Origin: Daphnia pulex
Lineage: Eukaryota > Arthropoda > Branchiopoda > Diplostraca > Daphniidae
DNA length: 64,000 bases
NCBI RefSeq assembly: GCF_021134715.1
Contig: NC_060024.1
Coordinates: 11,842,001-11,906,000 of the forward strand
Direction of reading: 5' to 3'
The notes beneath the pieces were generated by a model. It was not told the DNA's origin, ran no database searches, and saw only the letters and a program-made list of their open reading frames with translations. The position numbers and the translations under genes were made by a program. Each line of letters begins with the position of its first letter. Positions within the stretch are counted from its first letter, which is position 1. Positions 38,568 through 48,686 of the stretch are shown here, in pieces.

Positions 38568-39074
38568 GTGCCAAGGAGCATCAATGTGGGTTGAGGGCAA
38601 GTAGAGAATATAAGTCGGAGAATGACTATCATGACGAGAGTCCTGATATACGACGGTTTAGGTAACGTAATGGCCACAGCGGCAGATTGAAGCATGAGAT
38701 TCCCACATGAGACCTGAATATTTATGAAATATCGTTGAAAACTTGATTGTTTAGGATGGAAATTGAGTTACTATTAAGTTTTACATACCTAAGAGGTGAG
38801 TGCCAGGATCAGGATCCGGTCCGTCAGTGGCGAACGGGTAAAAGACGGCGACAATCAAGTTGATAATGACGGCCAAATTGAAGAGGATTTGACTCCAGAT
38901 GGACAAGTGCGAGCTGTCCCAGAAGAGGAACGGCTGTCCGCGCAATTTCTTGTGCCGTTTCATCTGTCAAACATGTCGCCCACTCCTTTGAAAATCGCGG
39001 CCACTTCGATTACCATCGATTACTGGTCGTCGCGCTGAGTCGTGATAAAGACGCGCACTTTCGTGTCGAAGAAT
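38568..39074 (-). pseudogene. Inositol trisphosphate receptor gene fragment
   Basis: Two exon-like pieces on the minus strand (39074-38789 and 38713 to about 38568, with a 75-base GT-AG intron) match the start of the channel domain of IP3 receptors. From recall of the family, FDTKVRVFITTQRDDQ, GDMFD, MKRHKKLRGQPFLFW, WSQILFNLAVIINLIVAVFYPF, GLMW, MLQSAAVAITLPKP and ILRLIFSTCPQPTLMLLGT align in order with the pre-TM1 linker, TM1 and TM2. It is broken: a TAA at 39020-39022 follows RDDQ, one base is missing before MKRH, and one extra base lies after GLMW near 38703. Only about 150 residues of a roughly 2700-residue protein are present, so this is a partial duplicate that has decayed. Homology stops at about 38568. 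Confidence 0.8.
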
Positions 39075-41699
39075 CTACAAGCTTTTCAAAATAAATAAAA
39101 GTTCAAACAAATGGAAATTAAATAATTTAAACCACATCTCTCGTCTTAACTAAACTGAGAAGCAAAGGAATGTACTCTAAAGTCAGTAGTCATTAACTAA
39201 CTAAAGCTGTAACCCTACAGTTAGAAAGTTTGATCAACATAATTACTTTAATAGATCTTATAGTAAGTTTCAGCATTTGAAGAAACGTATAGCAGGTACA
39301 CATAGCAACAAAGTATTGGCAAAATGGACAGCAGGTTCAGACTACATGATTAGATGAAATTGCCAAGTAGAAATTATTGGCTATGTTTCCTGTAAATTCA
39401 TAAACACACAATTTAGAATCAGTAACCTTAAATAACCCAAGCAGAAATTACCAAGCAATGTGCAGGCTAGAACTGAATGTTAAGATAAGTTGACTTCATC
39501 AGGTACTTGTTCTTCATCAATGCATTCTTCGTAAGCAGATATTGCATGAAAGGTCACTTGAAAGGCTTAGACATATTGTGTTGATTTTGTGATAAATGAT
39601 GTGGAAACGTTATCTTGATAAAGAAACACAGAACAATATTTTTTCCCAGCACATTTCTTTTCCAGGCATCCAGCATAGAGAGATTGAATATTCAATGTCT
39701 CATTTCTTGCACCAATGTGATCTGGAAATCCTTAGCTGTTTCTAACATTTTTTGATGTAACTTCTTTGTTTCAACTTTCAACTATGTGTAGAGGGACAGG
39801 ACCTGTGGGCACGCTGTGGGCAAGAATGATACTACAGTTGGGCAATCGAGAAACATAATGAAAGTTTGCATGAACGAACTTGTTTGCCAACTGCAAAAAT
39901 GCTCGATGTAATTAAAACAATTCAATGGCTGAAAATTTTTCAACATGGTCTGTTGTTCGAGCCAGAGAGTTACTGTTACCCGCTGAATAGTGCCTAACCA
40001 AGTCTGACATTTTGGATTTTTAACTGTGGCACTGCAGACGAACTTCCGGAAAGCGAAGTAATGCTGCGTTGCAATTCATTAAGCTTTGTAAATTCTATGG
40101 ATATTTTTCTCATTCCCAATCCCAAGCAAATAAGTGAAATAACCCTGTCATTTTTTAGATTTATTACATGTAAATTAATATTTCATCGAAGAGTAGAAAA
40201 TGGCGAATGGCAAAATTATGTCAAACATTTCATTTCAATAGTTAAATTTATTAGTGAGTGACGCGGGAAAAGATATAAAAATTAATTTGAATTGTTAAAT
40301 AAAAAATATATTCAAATAAGCAAAGAGTGGTAGAGAGTGGTTCTTGACCTGGGTACACGCTCGTACTTCATTGACTGCCGGTTGGGACTTGGGATTTCCG
40401 TTCACTGGGCCTTTGGAGTCAACTTCGGAGCGTGAAACCAACCGAGACACCGTGGATTTTTAAGAGTTACGATCTCTATCTGTCCTTTATTAGCATAACC
40501 CCTAATAAATCTGAAGGTAAGTTTAAAAGTCAATTTGAGATGGGTAGATTCATGTTGTAGCCAGTTGTAGCGCGTTGGATTGTTAAAGAAGAATCAGCGA
40601 ACACATACGTACATTAACATATGCTGTTTTGGATCGAATGATCATGTTTGAAATGACTTCAGCTGAATATCAACATTATTATTTATGAATTAAATAAACA
40701 TACAATATTATTATTTTGTTTTCATTATTTCATTTATTTTAATGTTAAATGCTGAAAGATTCGGATCAGATCAACAGCAGTTTTGCTACCCCCGTTAGAC
40801 GACCCCCTTAGCTCTTACATTTCGAAAACTAAAATAAATAAAGCATTAGACAAGTGCTATATAAAAATTGGGTCACTTGGCGTTCCGTATAGAAACAAGA
40901 GAAAGAAAAAAGAATTCCATCAAGTCCATCAGTAGATTTTTTTGGCGGGGAACTCCGTTCCGGTTTCCCCATAAGCCCCTCGTAAGTTAACTCCCCACGT
41001 CATCCTCCTCACCCGTCGCGCAATATGGTAGGCGACGCACTTTGGGTTTTTTTTTCTCTCCACAGGTTTGACCACTTGAAACCGTAGTTTGTAACGAAGT
41101 CTTATTGTAAAACGCCATCCCCGTAATCATGAGCCGTATCGACAGACACACGGCGAGAGAGAGAGAGAGAGAACAAGGCAACAGTAATAGCTCGATTGTC
41201 TTTTACGAATACCACCGTTTGAGGTTGTAGTTTATAATGAGTGACATCGTTATGAGTTATAACACAAGAGGCATCCGATAATCAGCAGCCGTAACGGCGG
41301 ATGAGGAAACGAGCATCAGGTATCCCATCATTTCGCTATTAGTTCTAGGCGTACAGCAACATCAGGAGAATTCCAAAAAGCTTTTTGTCTTTTTTATAAC
41401 CACTGAATAATACCTGAAAAAAAAATACATCTGAAATACTTTGCTCTCTACTTTTGTAGACATGCGGAAAAACCCCTCAGTGATGTAGCACAAATGTAGT
41501 GGAAGGAATTTCCAAATTTTTGAGTTGGGGAAGCCCACGCATATGCGGTTGTAATTAAAATTCACAAATATTGTGATGTCTCACGAAGCGGAATAAACAA
41601 AACAACAAAAAAAAGTCAGATCGTTCTTACTGTCGAATTTGAACCAGATAAGCTAAGAAAGTAGTTCAAATAGCAAGCGGTTTGGGCTCTCGCAATTTG
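39075..41699. other. Intergenic AT-rich DNA
   Basis: I see no supported gene. The T-rich stretch just right of 39075 looks like the intron upstream of the receptor fragment. Around 40313-40515 a GC-richer patch with AATAAA (40504) and a GTAAGT site could be an untranslated exon or LTR remnant, but I could not define ends. Confidence 0.5.
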
Positions 41700-41793
41700 G
41701 TCACGTGACTCGAGGGGGTTGGAATATATGAGGAACGGAGCCGCTTCTTCAACTGGGATATAAAATGGTATCAGAAAGCTTGTGTTGGTAGCA
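41700..41793 (+). promoter_or_regulatory. Promoter of array gene 1
   Basis: GTCACGTGAC at 41700-41709, TATAAAA at 41759-41765, and a probable start near 41793 in GCAGACAGGTTC, which aligns with the initiators of genes 2 and 3 (TCAGTAAGGTTC, TCAGTGAGGTTC). Confidence 0.65.
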
Positions 41794-41840
41794 GACAGGT
41801 TCGTTGGCTTGACAAGACACCAGCACTCCAGCAATACAAC

Positions 41841-43319
41841 ATGAGGCGTCGTGGAATCTTAAAGGTAAAGCGCATTTAAATTAAAAATGATTCGATTCGT
41901 GTAATAATTTATCATTTGTACCAGTTTGTTCTTGCGCTTCTTGTGATCCATTTGGCTCTTGAAGTCGCAGGACTAGATGACAACTTGGCAATTGAAAGCA
42001 AGATGGATAAAGCAGAGGTTGGCCGGAGTGCGGAAGGATTTGACTGGAGTTTTATCACTGGCCAGCCGAGGAATATAGGAGAGCTGGGTAATTTCAAATG
42101 GAACAGTTTCAATTTGGAAAGCAGTGCGGAAGAAGACGAAGAAGACGAAGAAGACGTCGACAGAAGGATGGATGACATTGACTGGGGTTTTCAAAGGCCA
42201 AACAGCGAAGAGGAAGACGAGGCTGAGAAACGACTGGACGATGGCATTGACTGGAGTTTCCTGACGGAGCAAATCGATGAAGAGCAAGACGAAGTTGAGC
42301 ATCGAATGGATGAAATTGACTGGAGCTGGGCCGCGCTAGGAGGCAGCAGTATGGATGAAGAAGAAGACGACGAAATTGACGAAAGACTGGAGGACGTTGG
42401 AGAACTTACGGAAGAACGTGACGAGCCAGAGTATAGCCAGGAAAATATCCCATCGAAATGGCACCAGAAACTTAAGAAAAATAAATTCTCTTATGGACCA
42501 CCCAAGATCCAAAAACCACCCAAAGGCCAGTACGGTCCAGCCAAAACACCTAAACGACCTAAGCCTCAATACGGGCCACCTAAAGGTACGAAACGCCCAA
42601 AATACGGAGCCCCCAAGGCGCCCAAGGCCCCCAAACGACCGAAAACAAAATACGGAGCCCCCAAAAAGACTCATAAACCAACCAAGGGACACTACGGCCC
42701 ACCCAAAACGACCTATCACGCCCCAGCCTACGCCCAGCCTCAAGAGCCATCCTACAATCATCATCAAGAGCCATCCTACCACTACCAGCAGCCTCAACAG
42801 CCCTCCTACAGTCAACCTCAAGTACCATCCTACAATCATCATCAAGCTCCCGCTTCTCACCCACCGCAACCAGAATACAAAGAAGCCGATCCAGTTACTT
42901 ATCCACCACAACCGGCTACTAATTCTGTACCGCCAACTTACCGACAACCCGAATTGCCTAGCTCCAGCATCTCCCCGCCGCCATCCATTAACTACCAAAC
43001 AACTCCAGATTACAGCCAATCGTTTTTCGAGTCGTCTTCTTCACAGCCGACTCCGGTTGTCCCGTACAGTCCAGCCATTCCAACGCAAGATCACCACTCT
43101 ACTCCGAGCGATCCGAGTTACGACTCTGGGACACATTCTCCTCCTGCCCAGCGTGAAAACGCTTCTCCCTTTTTCCTACCAGAAACAGAGCCGTCTAGAC
43201 AAAGACTAAGACAACCTACTTACGAACAAGTCTCCGACAAAAATTACAATCCAGGATTTTTTCAACATATGTCCTTCCCCAATCTCGATGAAATATTTAA
43301 GCAGATATTCAATTTTTAA
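41841..43319 (+). CDS. Array gene 1: secreted acidic and Pro/Tyr-rich protein
   Basis: Join 41841-41864 and 41925-43319 (60-base intron, phase 0), 472 residues. Exon 1 is MRRRGILK; exon 2 continues the signal peptide (FVLALLVIHLALEVAG). Residues about 25-180 are very acidic and hold four DW[SG][FW] motifs at residues 48, 94, 117 and 140; the last three are spaced exactly 23 residues apart. Two of these (at 94 and 117) are preceded by dibasic RR or KR. The family basic motif SKWHQKLKKNK is at 185. It is followed by YGPPK-type repeats, then PSYNHHQ and PSY-Q repeats, a Pro/Ser-rich stretch, and the C-terminus GFFQHMSFPNLDEIFKQIFNF. It is the first of six tandem paralogues. The acidic repeat block is seen in this member only. 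Function unknown. Confidence 0.85.
42169..42390 (+). repeat. Tandem 69-base coding repeat (IDW motif)
   Basis: Three consecutive units each encode 23 residues of the form R-[ML]-D-[DE]-x-I-D-W-x-[FW] followed by an acidic spacer. A more diverged fourth copy lies upstream around residue 48. Confidence 0.75.
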
Positions 43320-43595
43320 AAAAGATGATTCTCATATCGTAATTTTAATTTCAAATAACGTATCTGAATGCATTGCTCACCGTATTTACCTTGGAAATAA
43401 CTTGAAACTCTAAAACCACAGGCCTTTAATCGATTCATAATAATAACTTATTTATTTATTTTCTCATCACAGTGGATGGTGTTTGTTATTCCAGGTTTTA
43501 ACCATTAATACTTGTTATTTATCAAGAAAATTTTTTACTTCAAAATTATCATATTTTATTATTTGTTATGCAATTATGTGCACTTTTCCTGGTTC

Positions 43596-43601
43596 AATAC
43601 A
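43596..43601 (+). terminator. Probable polyA signal AATACA of gene 1
   Basis: GGTTCAATACA followed by ATAAAA lies 270 bases after the stop. Almost the same string occurs after gene 5, so it is a shared 3' end. AATACA is a known variant hexamer. Confidence 0.45.
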
Positions 43602-43606
43602 TAAAA

Positions 43607-46457
43607 ACACAAACATATCGTTTACCAAAAGTTACTATCCCTTTTATTAGTCTTTCGCTTTTGCCCTTCTAGAGTCCTTCGGAGACCTTTTCCGGCTCCG
43701 GCCGTAAATATTAATTAGTAAAACGTAATTTGTGGAAAATTTTGCGCATGAATAATGACCCAGCTCCATACAGAATTTACATCTCGCAATAAAACCACTA
43801 TCATTCAGAAAAAAAAAATTTCGATGAACAATATTTACGATTTAAAACAGGTAAATGAGAAAAATTTCGCGATATTATACAACGAGTAATGTGATGGCTT
43901 AATGTTTAGTTAGCGTAATAATTTTTATAGCCTGGCCTTAACTTTGAGGCAGACAATCTGCGGTACTCATCCTTGTCGAATCAAGAAATAACAAAGGAGA
44001 GACATTTTAGACCACCGGATCAGAACAGCTGTGACGTCCAAGAGAAGGAGCTCTGACAGACTCTCGGTTGACTGTCTGCCATAAATCCACCGGGAATGTT
44101 CTTTAACGCTGTGCATATGCTGCCAGATGTGTGAGAGCTTCTTCTTTTTGAGTACGTAACTTTTACAAAGTCAATTCAGAAGCAAAGTAAATTGCTGAAT
44201 CGCAATTCTAATAGAATCGTTCATTATGGTTTCGTCCGTTTCAGTCTGTTTCACTCATTGCTATAGAGACGACTACATCAGAATACACAATGATGACAAT
44301 TATCTATAGACTGCGTAACGGATGGGGTGAAGCACCAATTGGCCATGTTCGCCAGCCCAGTTTTGTAGTTCCGTAATCCAATGAATCACCATGACAACAA
44401 TCACTTAATGAAGGTACCAACCTCTTTTTACACATAGCTAAACAAAATAAAGTAGCTCAAATCCAGAACTGTTTTTACACACAGCCTTTTCCTCCTACTA
44501 TAACATACGAGGTTATTAACCCGGATGCGCTAGGAAAAATTTACTTTTAAAAATTAATTTGATGATGTGACAAAACCAGTCCGAACAACATTAACGCACC
44601 TATAATAATAAAAAAACAGATCCAAACAGCCCTCAAAGTGTCGGCAAATAAAAGAGTGTCAACAGAAATGACTTGGGGGAAGAGAAAAAACGTCAAAGCC
44701 TTTTAAAAACAAAAATACAACGTCATGTTAGTTAGTTTCACATGACGATTCCCCGAAGGCACAGTAGTTACAGTGACACAATTTCTTAAGATAATTACGC
44801 AGCAACGTCCTTATTAATTTAGGACAGTGTGGTATATTAATCAACTCGAGAAGTTATTAAATCATGATTATAAAAAGCAAGGTATAATAATAATTGTTAG
44901 ACGATACACGTACGTTACAGCGATAACACACATTTCTTTGCCCGCGTAATTGGAAAGTGGTTTTGTGTCCAGCAGATTCTTACGACGGTTTGCGTGGGGT
45001 GACCAACTTTTTGGTTGCGCCGTATTGAACTGCTGTCGTCAAGAGATGGTCACAGCCCACTGCATCGTCAAGAGATGGTCACAGCCCACTGCATCGTCAA
45101 AGGACTTTCTTCGGCTCTACTGAACGTTTCTCTCTATCTGATAACTTGTCACTTTCACGTACTATACATTCACGATATTGCCAAAGTAAAGAGCCGTAAC
45201 TGCCCGTAAATAAAGAGCGACAGTTGTGGGGGCGACCCGCTTATTGTTGCGTAAGTTTTACGATGAGTTTTCCCAGAATCTGCGCCATCCATTAGTTTAT
45301 TGGTATGGGACCCAGGAAAAGTTCAATATAATGTTAATAACTCCGGAGCGAATTTTTTTACGACATTTTCCTCGGCGTGTTTTCCGTAAAGTAATATCTA
45401 AAAGCCCTGATTTTCAAGTTGAATGATTATTAAGCTTATTAAGTTATTAGACGATGACCATATAATTTTCATTTCTACCAGCTGGTGCTAAGCGGAAACA
45501 TTTTAACACATTTTTGCTTATTGTTTGATTGTGACTAGTGTTCACCTTTCTTTTCACCGTGTCGTCAAATGTTGAACCATCTTTTTGGAAAGCTGTCAAA
45601 TAAAAGAACGTGGTTTTCTATTAGCCAGTAGCCACCAACCACCATGAAATGGAGTTTTTTTATTTGATTAATAAAGCGCTACAGCATTAAAACATTGTCG
45701 AGTCCCAATGAAACGCAAACGTAAAAATATTATAGATAATATACATGTGTACTAAAAACGTTTTATGCTAGCGTTTAATGTTATTGCGCAAGCTACCAAC
45801 AATTTCAATATCTCGGCGACTTACATTTCTATGAATGCCAGTTTTAGAAAGTTGTTGTTTCATCCACAGATGGTGAAGCTGGGAAATTTCTGACTTAAAA
45901 GTTACTGGGGCCTCAAACGCTAATTAAGATGCTAATCATTCGGGTCAACACATTATTTGTTAGCGCAAAAAAAATGTCCACTTTCTCAATTCTCGTATGA
46001 TTGCTCTCGAAACAAATGAAAAGTCGACTAAAGTTATGAAAAAAACTAGGTTGTACGTGTTCCTTTTATTTAAAAAAAAAAGGATCAGGCTCGAAGCTTT
46101 CAGACTGAAGGTAATCTGGGGGTATCCCAAATGTAGCATGAACAGTTTTTTTTTTTTTCTACGTAAGTGTTGGAATGTGACAGCAGCTGCAACTTGTGGG
46201 TTTTTCCGCGTGACCACTTTTGGTCAGAGTGTAGGCTATAACGAATTATTATTATAACGCACTTCCCATGATCACAAGCCATCTCATCAGATACCAAAAG
46301 AAAACGTGAAGAGTATTACAGCTCGCGAGGGTTTTTTGAAACGGCGGTCTCCTTTTGGCTACATCAAAGGGGAAATATTACCAGCAACAGAGGGAGAAGT
46401 AGTGCACACCAGCATGTGTCCGAATGCGGGGAAGAGTTTCTCTCTCTCACCTTAGCC
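43607..46457. other. Intergenic DNA between array genes 1 and 2
   Basis: Only short random frames are present. Nothing resembling another family member or promoter was found. Confidence 0.55.
45037..45094 (+). repeat. 29-base direct repeat, two copies
   Basis: A unit beginning CGTCAAGAGATGGTCACAGC occurs at 45037-45065 and exactly again at 45066-45094, with the first bases of a third copy after it. Confidence 0.9.
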
Positions 46458-46553
46458 GTCACGTGACTCCAATGGATTGGCCGATCTGTGAAAGCGAAGC
46501 ATGCCTTGATAGAATATATAAGGACGTAGCATTGTACCCTTATTTGTATCAGT
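46458..46553 (+). promoter_or_regulatory. Promoter of array gene 2
   Basis: GTCACGTGAC at 46458-46467, TATATAA at 46515-46521 and TCAGT at 46549-46553. The 5' UTR is about 80 bases. Confidence 0.75.
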
Positions 46554-46630
46554 AAGGTTCTAGAATTCGTCTTGACATCAACGCAGTCACTTGGATACTA
46601 CCAGGAAGAACACGCCGAAAACCGTCCAAC

Positions 46631-48686
46631 ATGAGATCCAACGGAATCTTAAAGGTACTACATACTGCACATCTCATTTTTCCTATCAAATCTAACATTT
46701 GAAATGAATTGATTCTTCTAGTTTTTCGGGCCTATTTTGCTGACTCTATTAATAGCTATTTTGGCTGTAGCGGTTGCTGATAATAACAGAATGGGCAAAT
46801 CAAGACTTGGGGCTCTCGAAGGGCTAGCGCAAGTAGCTGAACACCGTCAATCGAAATGGTTGATTGAAAAATTCAAACGACAAAAGGCACCGAAATCTCA
46901 CTACGGGAAGCCCAAATCTTATTTCAAGGCACCCAAACCCCAATACAATGCACCGAAAGCTCCGCAATACAGCCCACCGCAAGAAAACTATTACCAAAAT
47001 CCGACCCCATACAAATCTGCATACCCCACACCGGCCTATAATCCGCCTCAATTAACGTCGAGCCCATCGCCAAACTATTATGCAAACCCATCTCCGTATA
47101 ATGCGCCACAATCAGCTTACAGGCAACCGGAAGCTCCTGTAAGCCCCCCTCAGCCGGAATACCCCCCTCAGCCGGAATACCCCCCTCAGCCGGAATACCC
47201 TCCTCAGCCGGAATACCCACCTCAACAACCTATCGTCCAACATCAACAACCCTATCCTGAAGCAGGCAACTACAATCAGCAACAACAATTACCAGAACCT
47301 GTACCAAACCCAAATCATTTTGAGAATCCGTACAATGCACCTCAACCAGCTTACGGGCAGCCGGAAGCTCCTATCAACCCTCCCCAGCCAGAATACCCTC
47401 CGCAACAACAACAACCGTATCCGGAAACGAGCAGCTACGACCAACAACAACCAGAACCGGTACCAAACCATTTTGAAAATCCGTACAACACTCCTCAAGC
47501 AGCTTATAGGCAGCCGGAAGCGGCTATCGACATACCCCAGCCTGATTATGGCCGATTGCAGCCAACAAACAGCCCAGCCCAAACCGAGCATAGCCCTCAA
47601 GAGTTATCTGGCCCATCCCAACCTTCGTATAACCCACAAGAGTTGCCTGTTCCAACCCTACCTGCTCCACAGAACATACCGCATCCGGAAGTGTCAAGTA
47701 ACCAGGTCCGTCCAGAGTACTCGCCTCAACAACAACAACCATATCCAGAAACGAGCAATAGCAACTACCAACAACAACAATCATCGGTACCAGTAACAGA
47801 ATCTTATAGAGAACCTGTCGCCAACCATCCGACGCGACAGCCACACCCACAAGCGGTCAATGTTGTTCCACATCAACAACCTTACCAGAATCCGGTAGTA
47901 AGTAATAACATAGCGCAACAAGTGGTTAACAAAATCCCCCAACAACCTTACCCGAAGCCTACAATCAACAACAACCCTCCGCAACAACCTTACACCCAAG
48001 CTGTCAACAACATTCCGTCACAACCACCCTATCAAGAACCTGTCAACAACAAGCCCCAGCAACAACCTCATCCTCATTCACAAGTGAACAACATTGCGCA
48101 GCGGCCACCCTATCAAGAACCTGTCAACAACAATCCTCCGCAACACCCTCATTCGCCAATGAACAACATTCCGTCACAGCAGTCTTACCGCAAGCCGGTT
48201 AGCCCCAACCCACCGCAACAACCTTACACACCAGTGGTAAACAACATCCCACAGCAACACCATTCGGAATTGGTCGGCAACAACGCACCAGAAGAATTGA
48301 CTGATTATTTACAACCGGTTCACACGGAAGCTCCGCCGAATCCATCGGAAACCAGCACGACGAGCTATAACAGCTACGACTCCCCAGTGGATTTTCCTCC
48401 CGCATCCGTCGAGGAGCAAAGTTTCTTTTCTCCTCCGCAAACAGCGCCGGACTATGACGATTCTCCGGTAAACCCTCCTGTAGTCTCCTCACCAGTAGCT
48501 CATTCTCGTCCAACATTCACCGAGGGCGAGTTTTCTCCGGCAGTTGCAGATTCTCCTCTTTTCTACAGCGACTACACACCAGCAGAAAAAGTTAAATCAG
48601 CTAACGATGATTCGAACAAGGGATTTTTCGAATTCGGTATTTTTCCCAAAAGTAACAGTTTCTTTCTACAAAATTACAGAGGATAA
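46631..48686 (+). CDS. Array gene 2: secreted Pro/Gln/Tyr-rich protein
   Basis: Join 46631-46654 and 46722-48686 (67-base intron, phase 0), 662 residues, the longest member. Exon 1 is MRSNGILK; exon 2 supplies the hydrophobic core FFGPILLTLLIAILAVAVA. The family basic motif SKWLIEKFKRQK is at residue 52. It is followed by lysine/proline stretches (HYGKPKSYFKAPK, QYNAPK), YNAPQ and YRQPEAP repeats, four exact YPPQPE units, and a long block of repeats such as NNIPQQPY and PYQEPVNN. A Ser/Asp/Pro segment then leads to the conserved C-terminus NKGFFEFGIFPKSNSFFLQNYRG. Genes 3 and 5 share that ending. It is low in Cys, as expected of an extended extracellular polymer. Function unknown. Confidence 0.87.
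47145..47216 (+). repeat. 18-base coding tandem repeat (PPQPEY)4
   Basis: The unit CCCCCTCAGCCGGAATAC occurs three times exactly and a fourth time with one change. Near-identity at the DNA level indicates recent expansion by slippage or unequal exchange. Confidence 0.9.

Noticed and set aside
40313-40515. Possible LTR or untranslated exon with AATAAA and GTAAGT
   Set aside because: No matching ends, no target duplication and no defined acceptor or start site.
42336-43019. 227-codon minus-strand frame opposite array gene 1, and similar frames opposite genes 2 and 3
   Set aside because: They are antisense shadows of Pro/Tyr-rich codons, giving Trp/Gly/Arg-rich strings, and lack starts and splice structure of their own.
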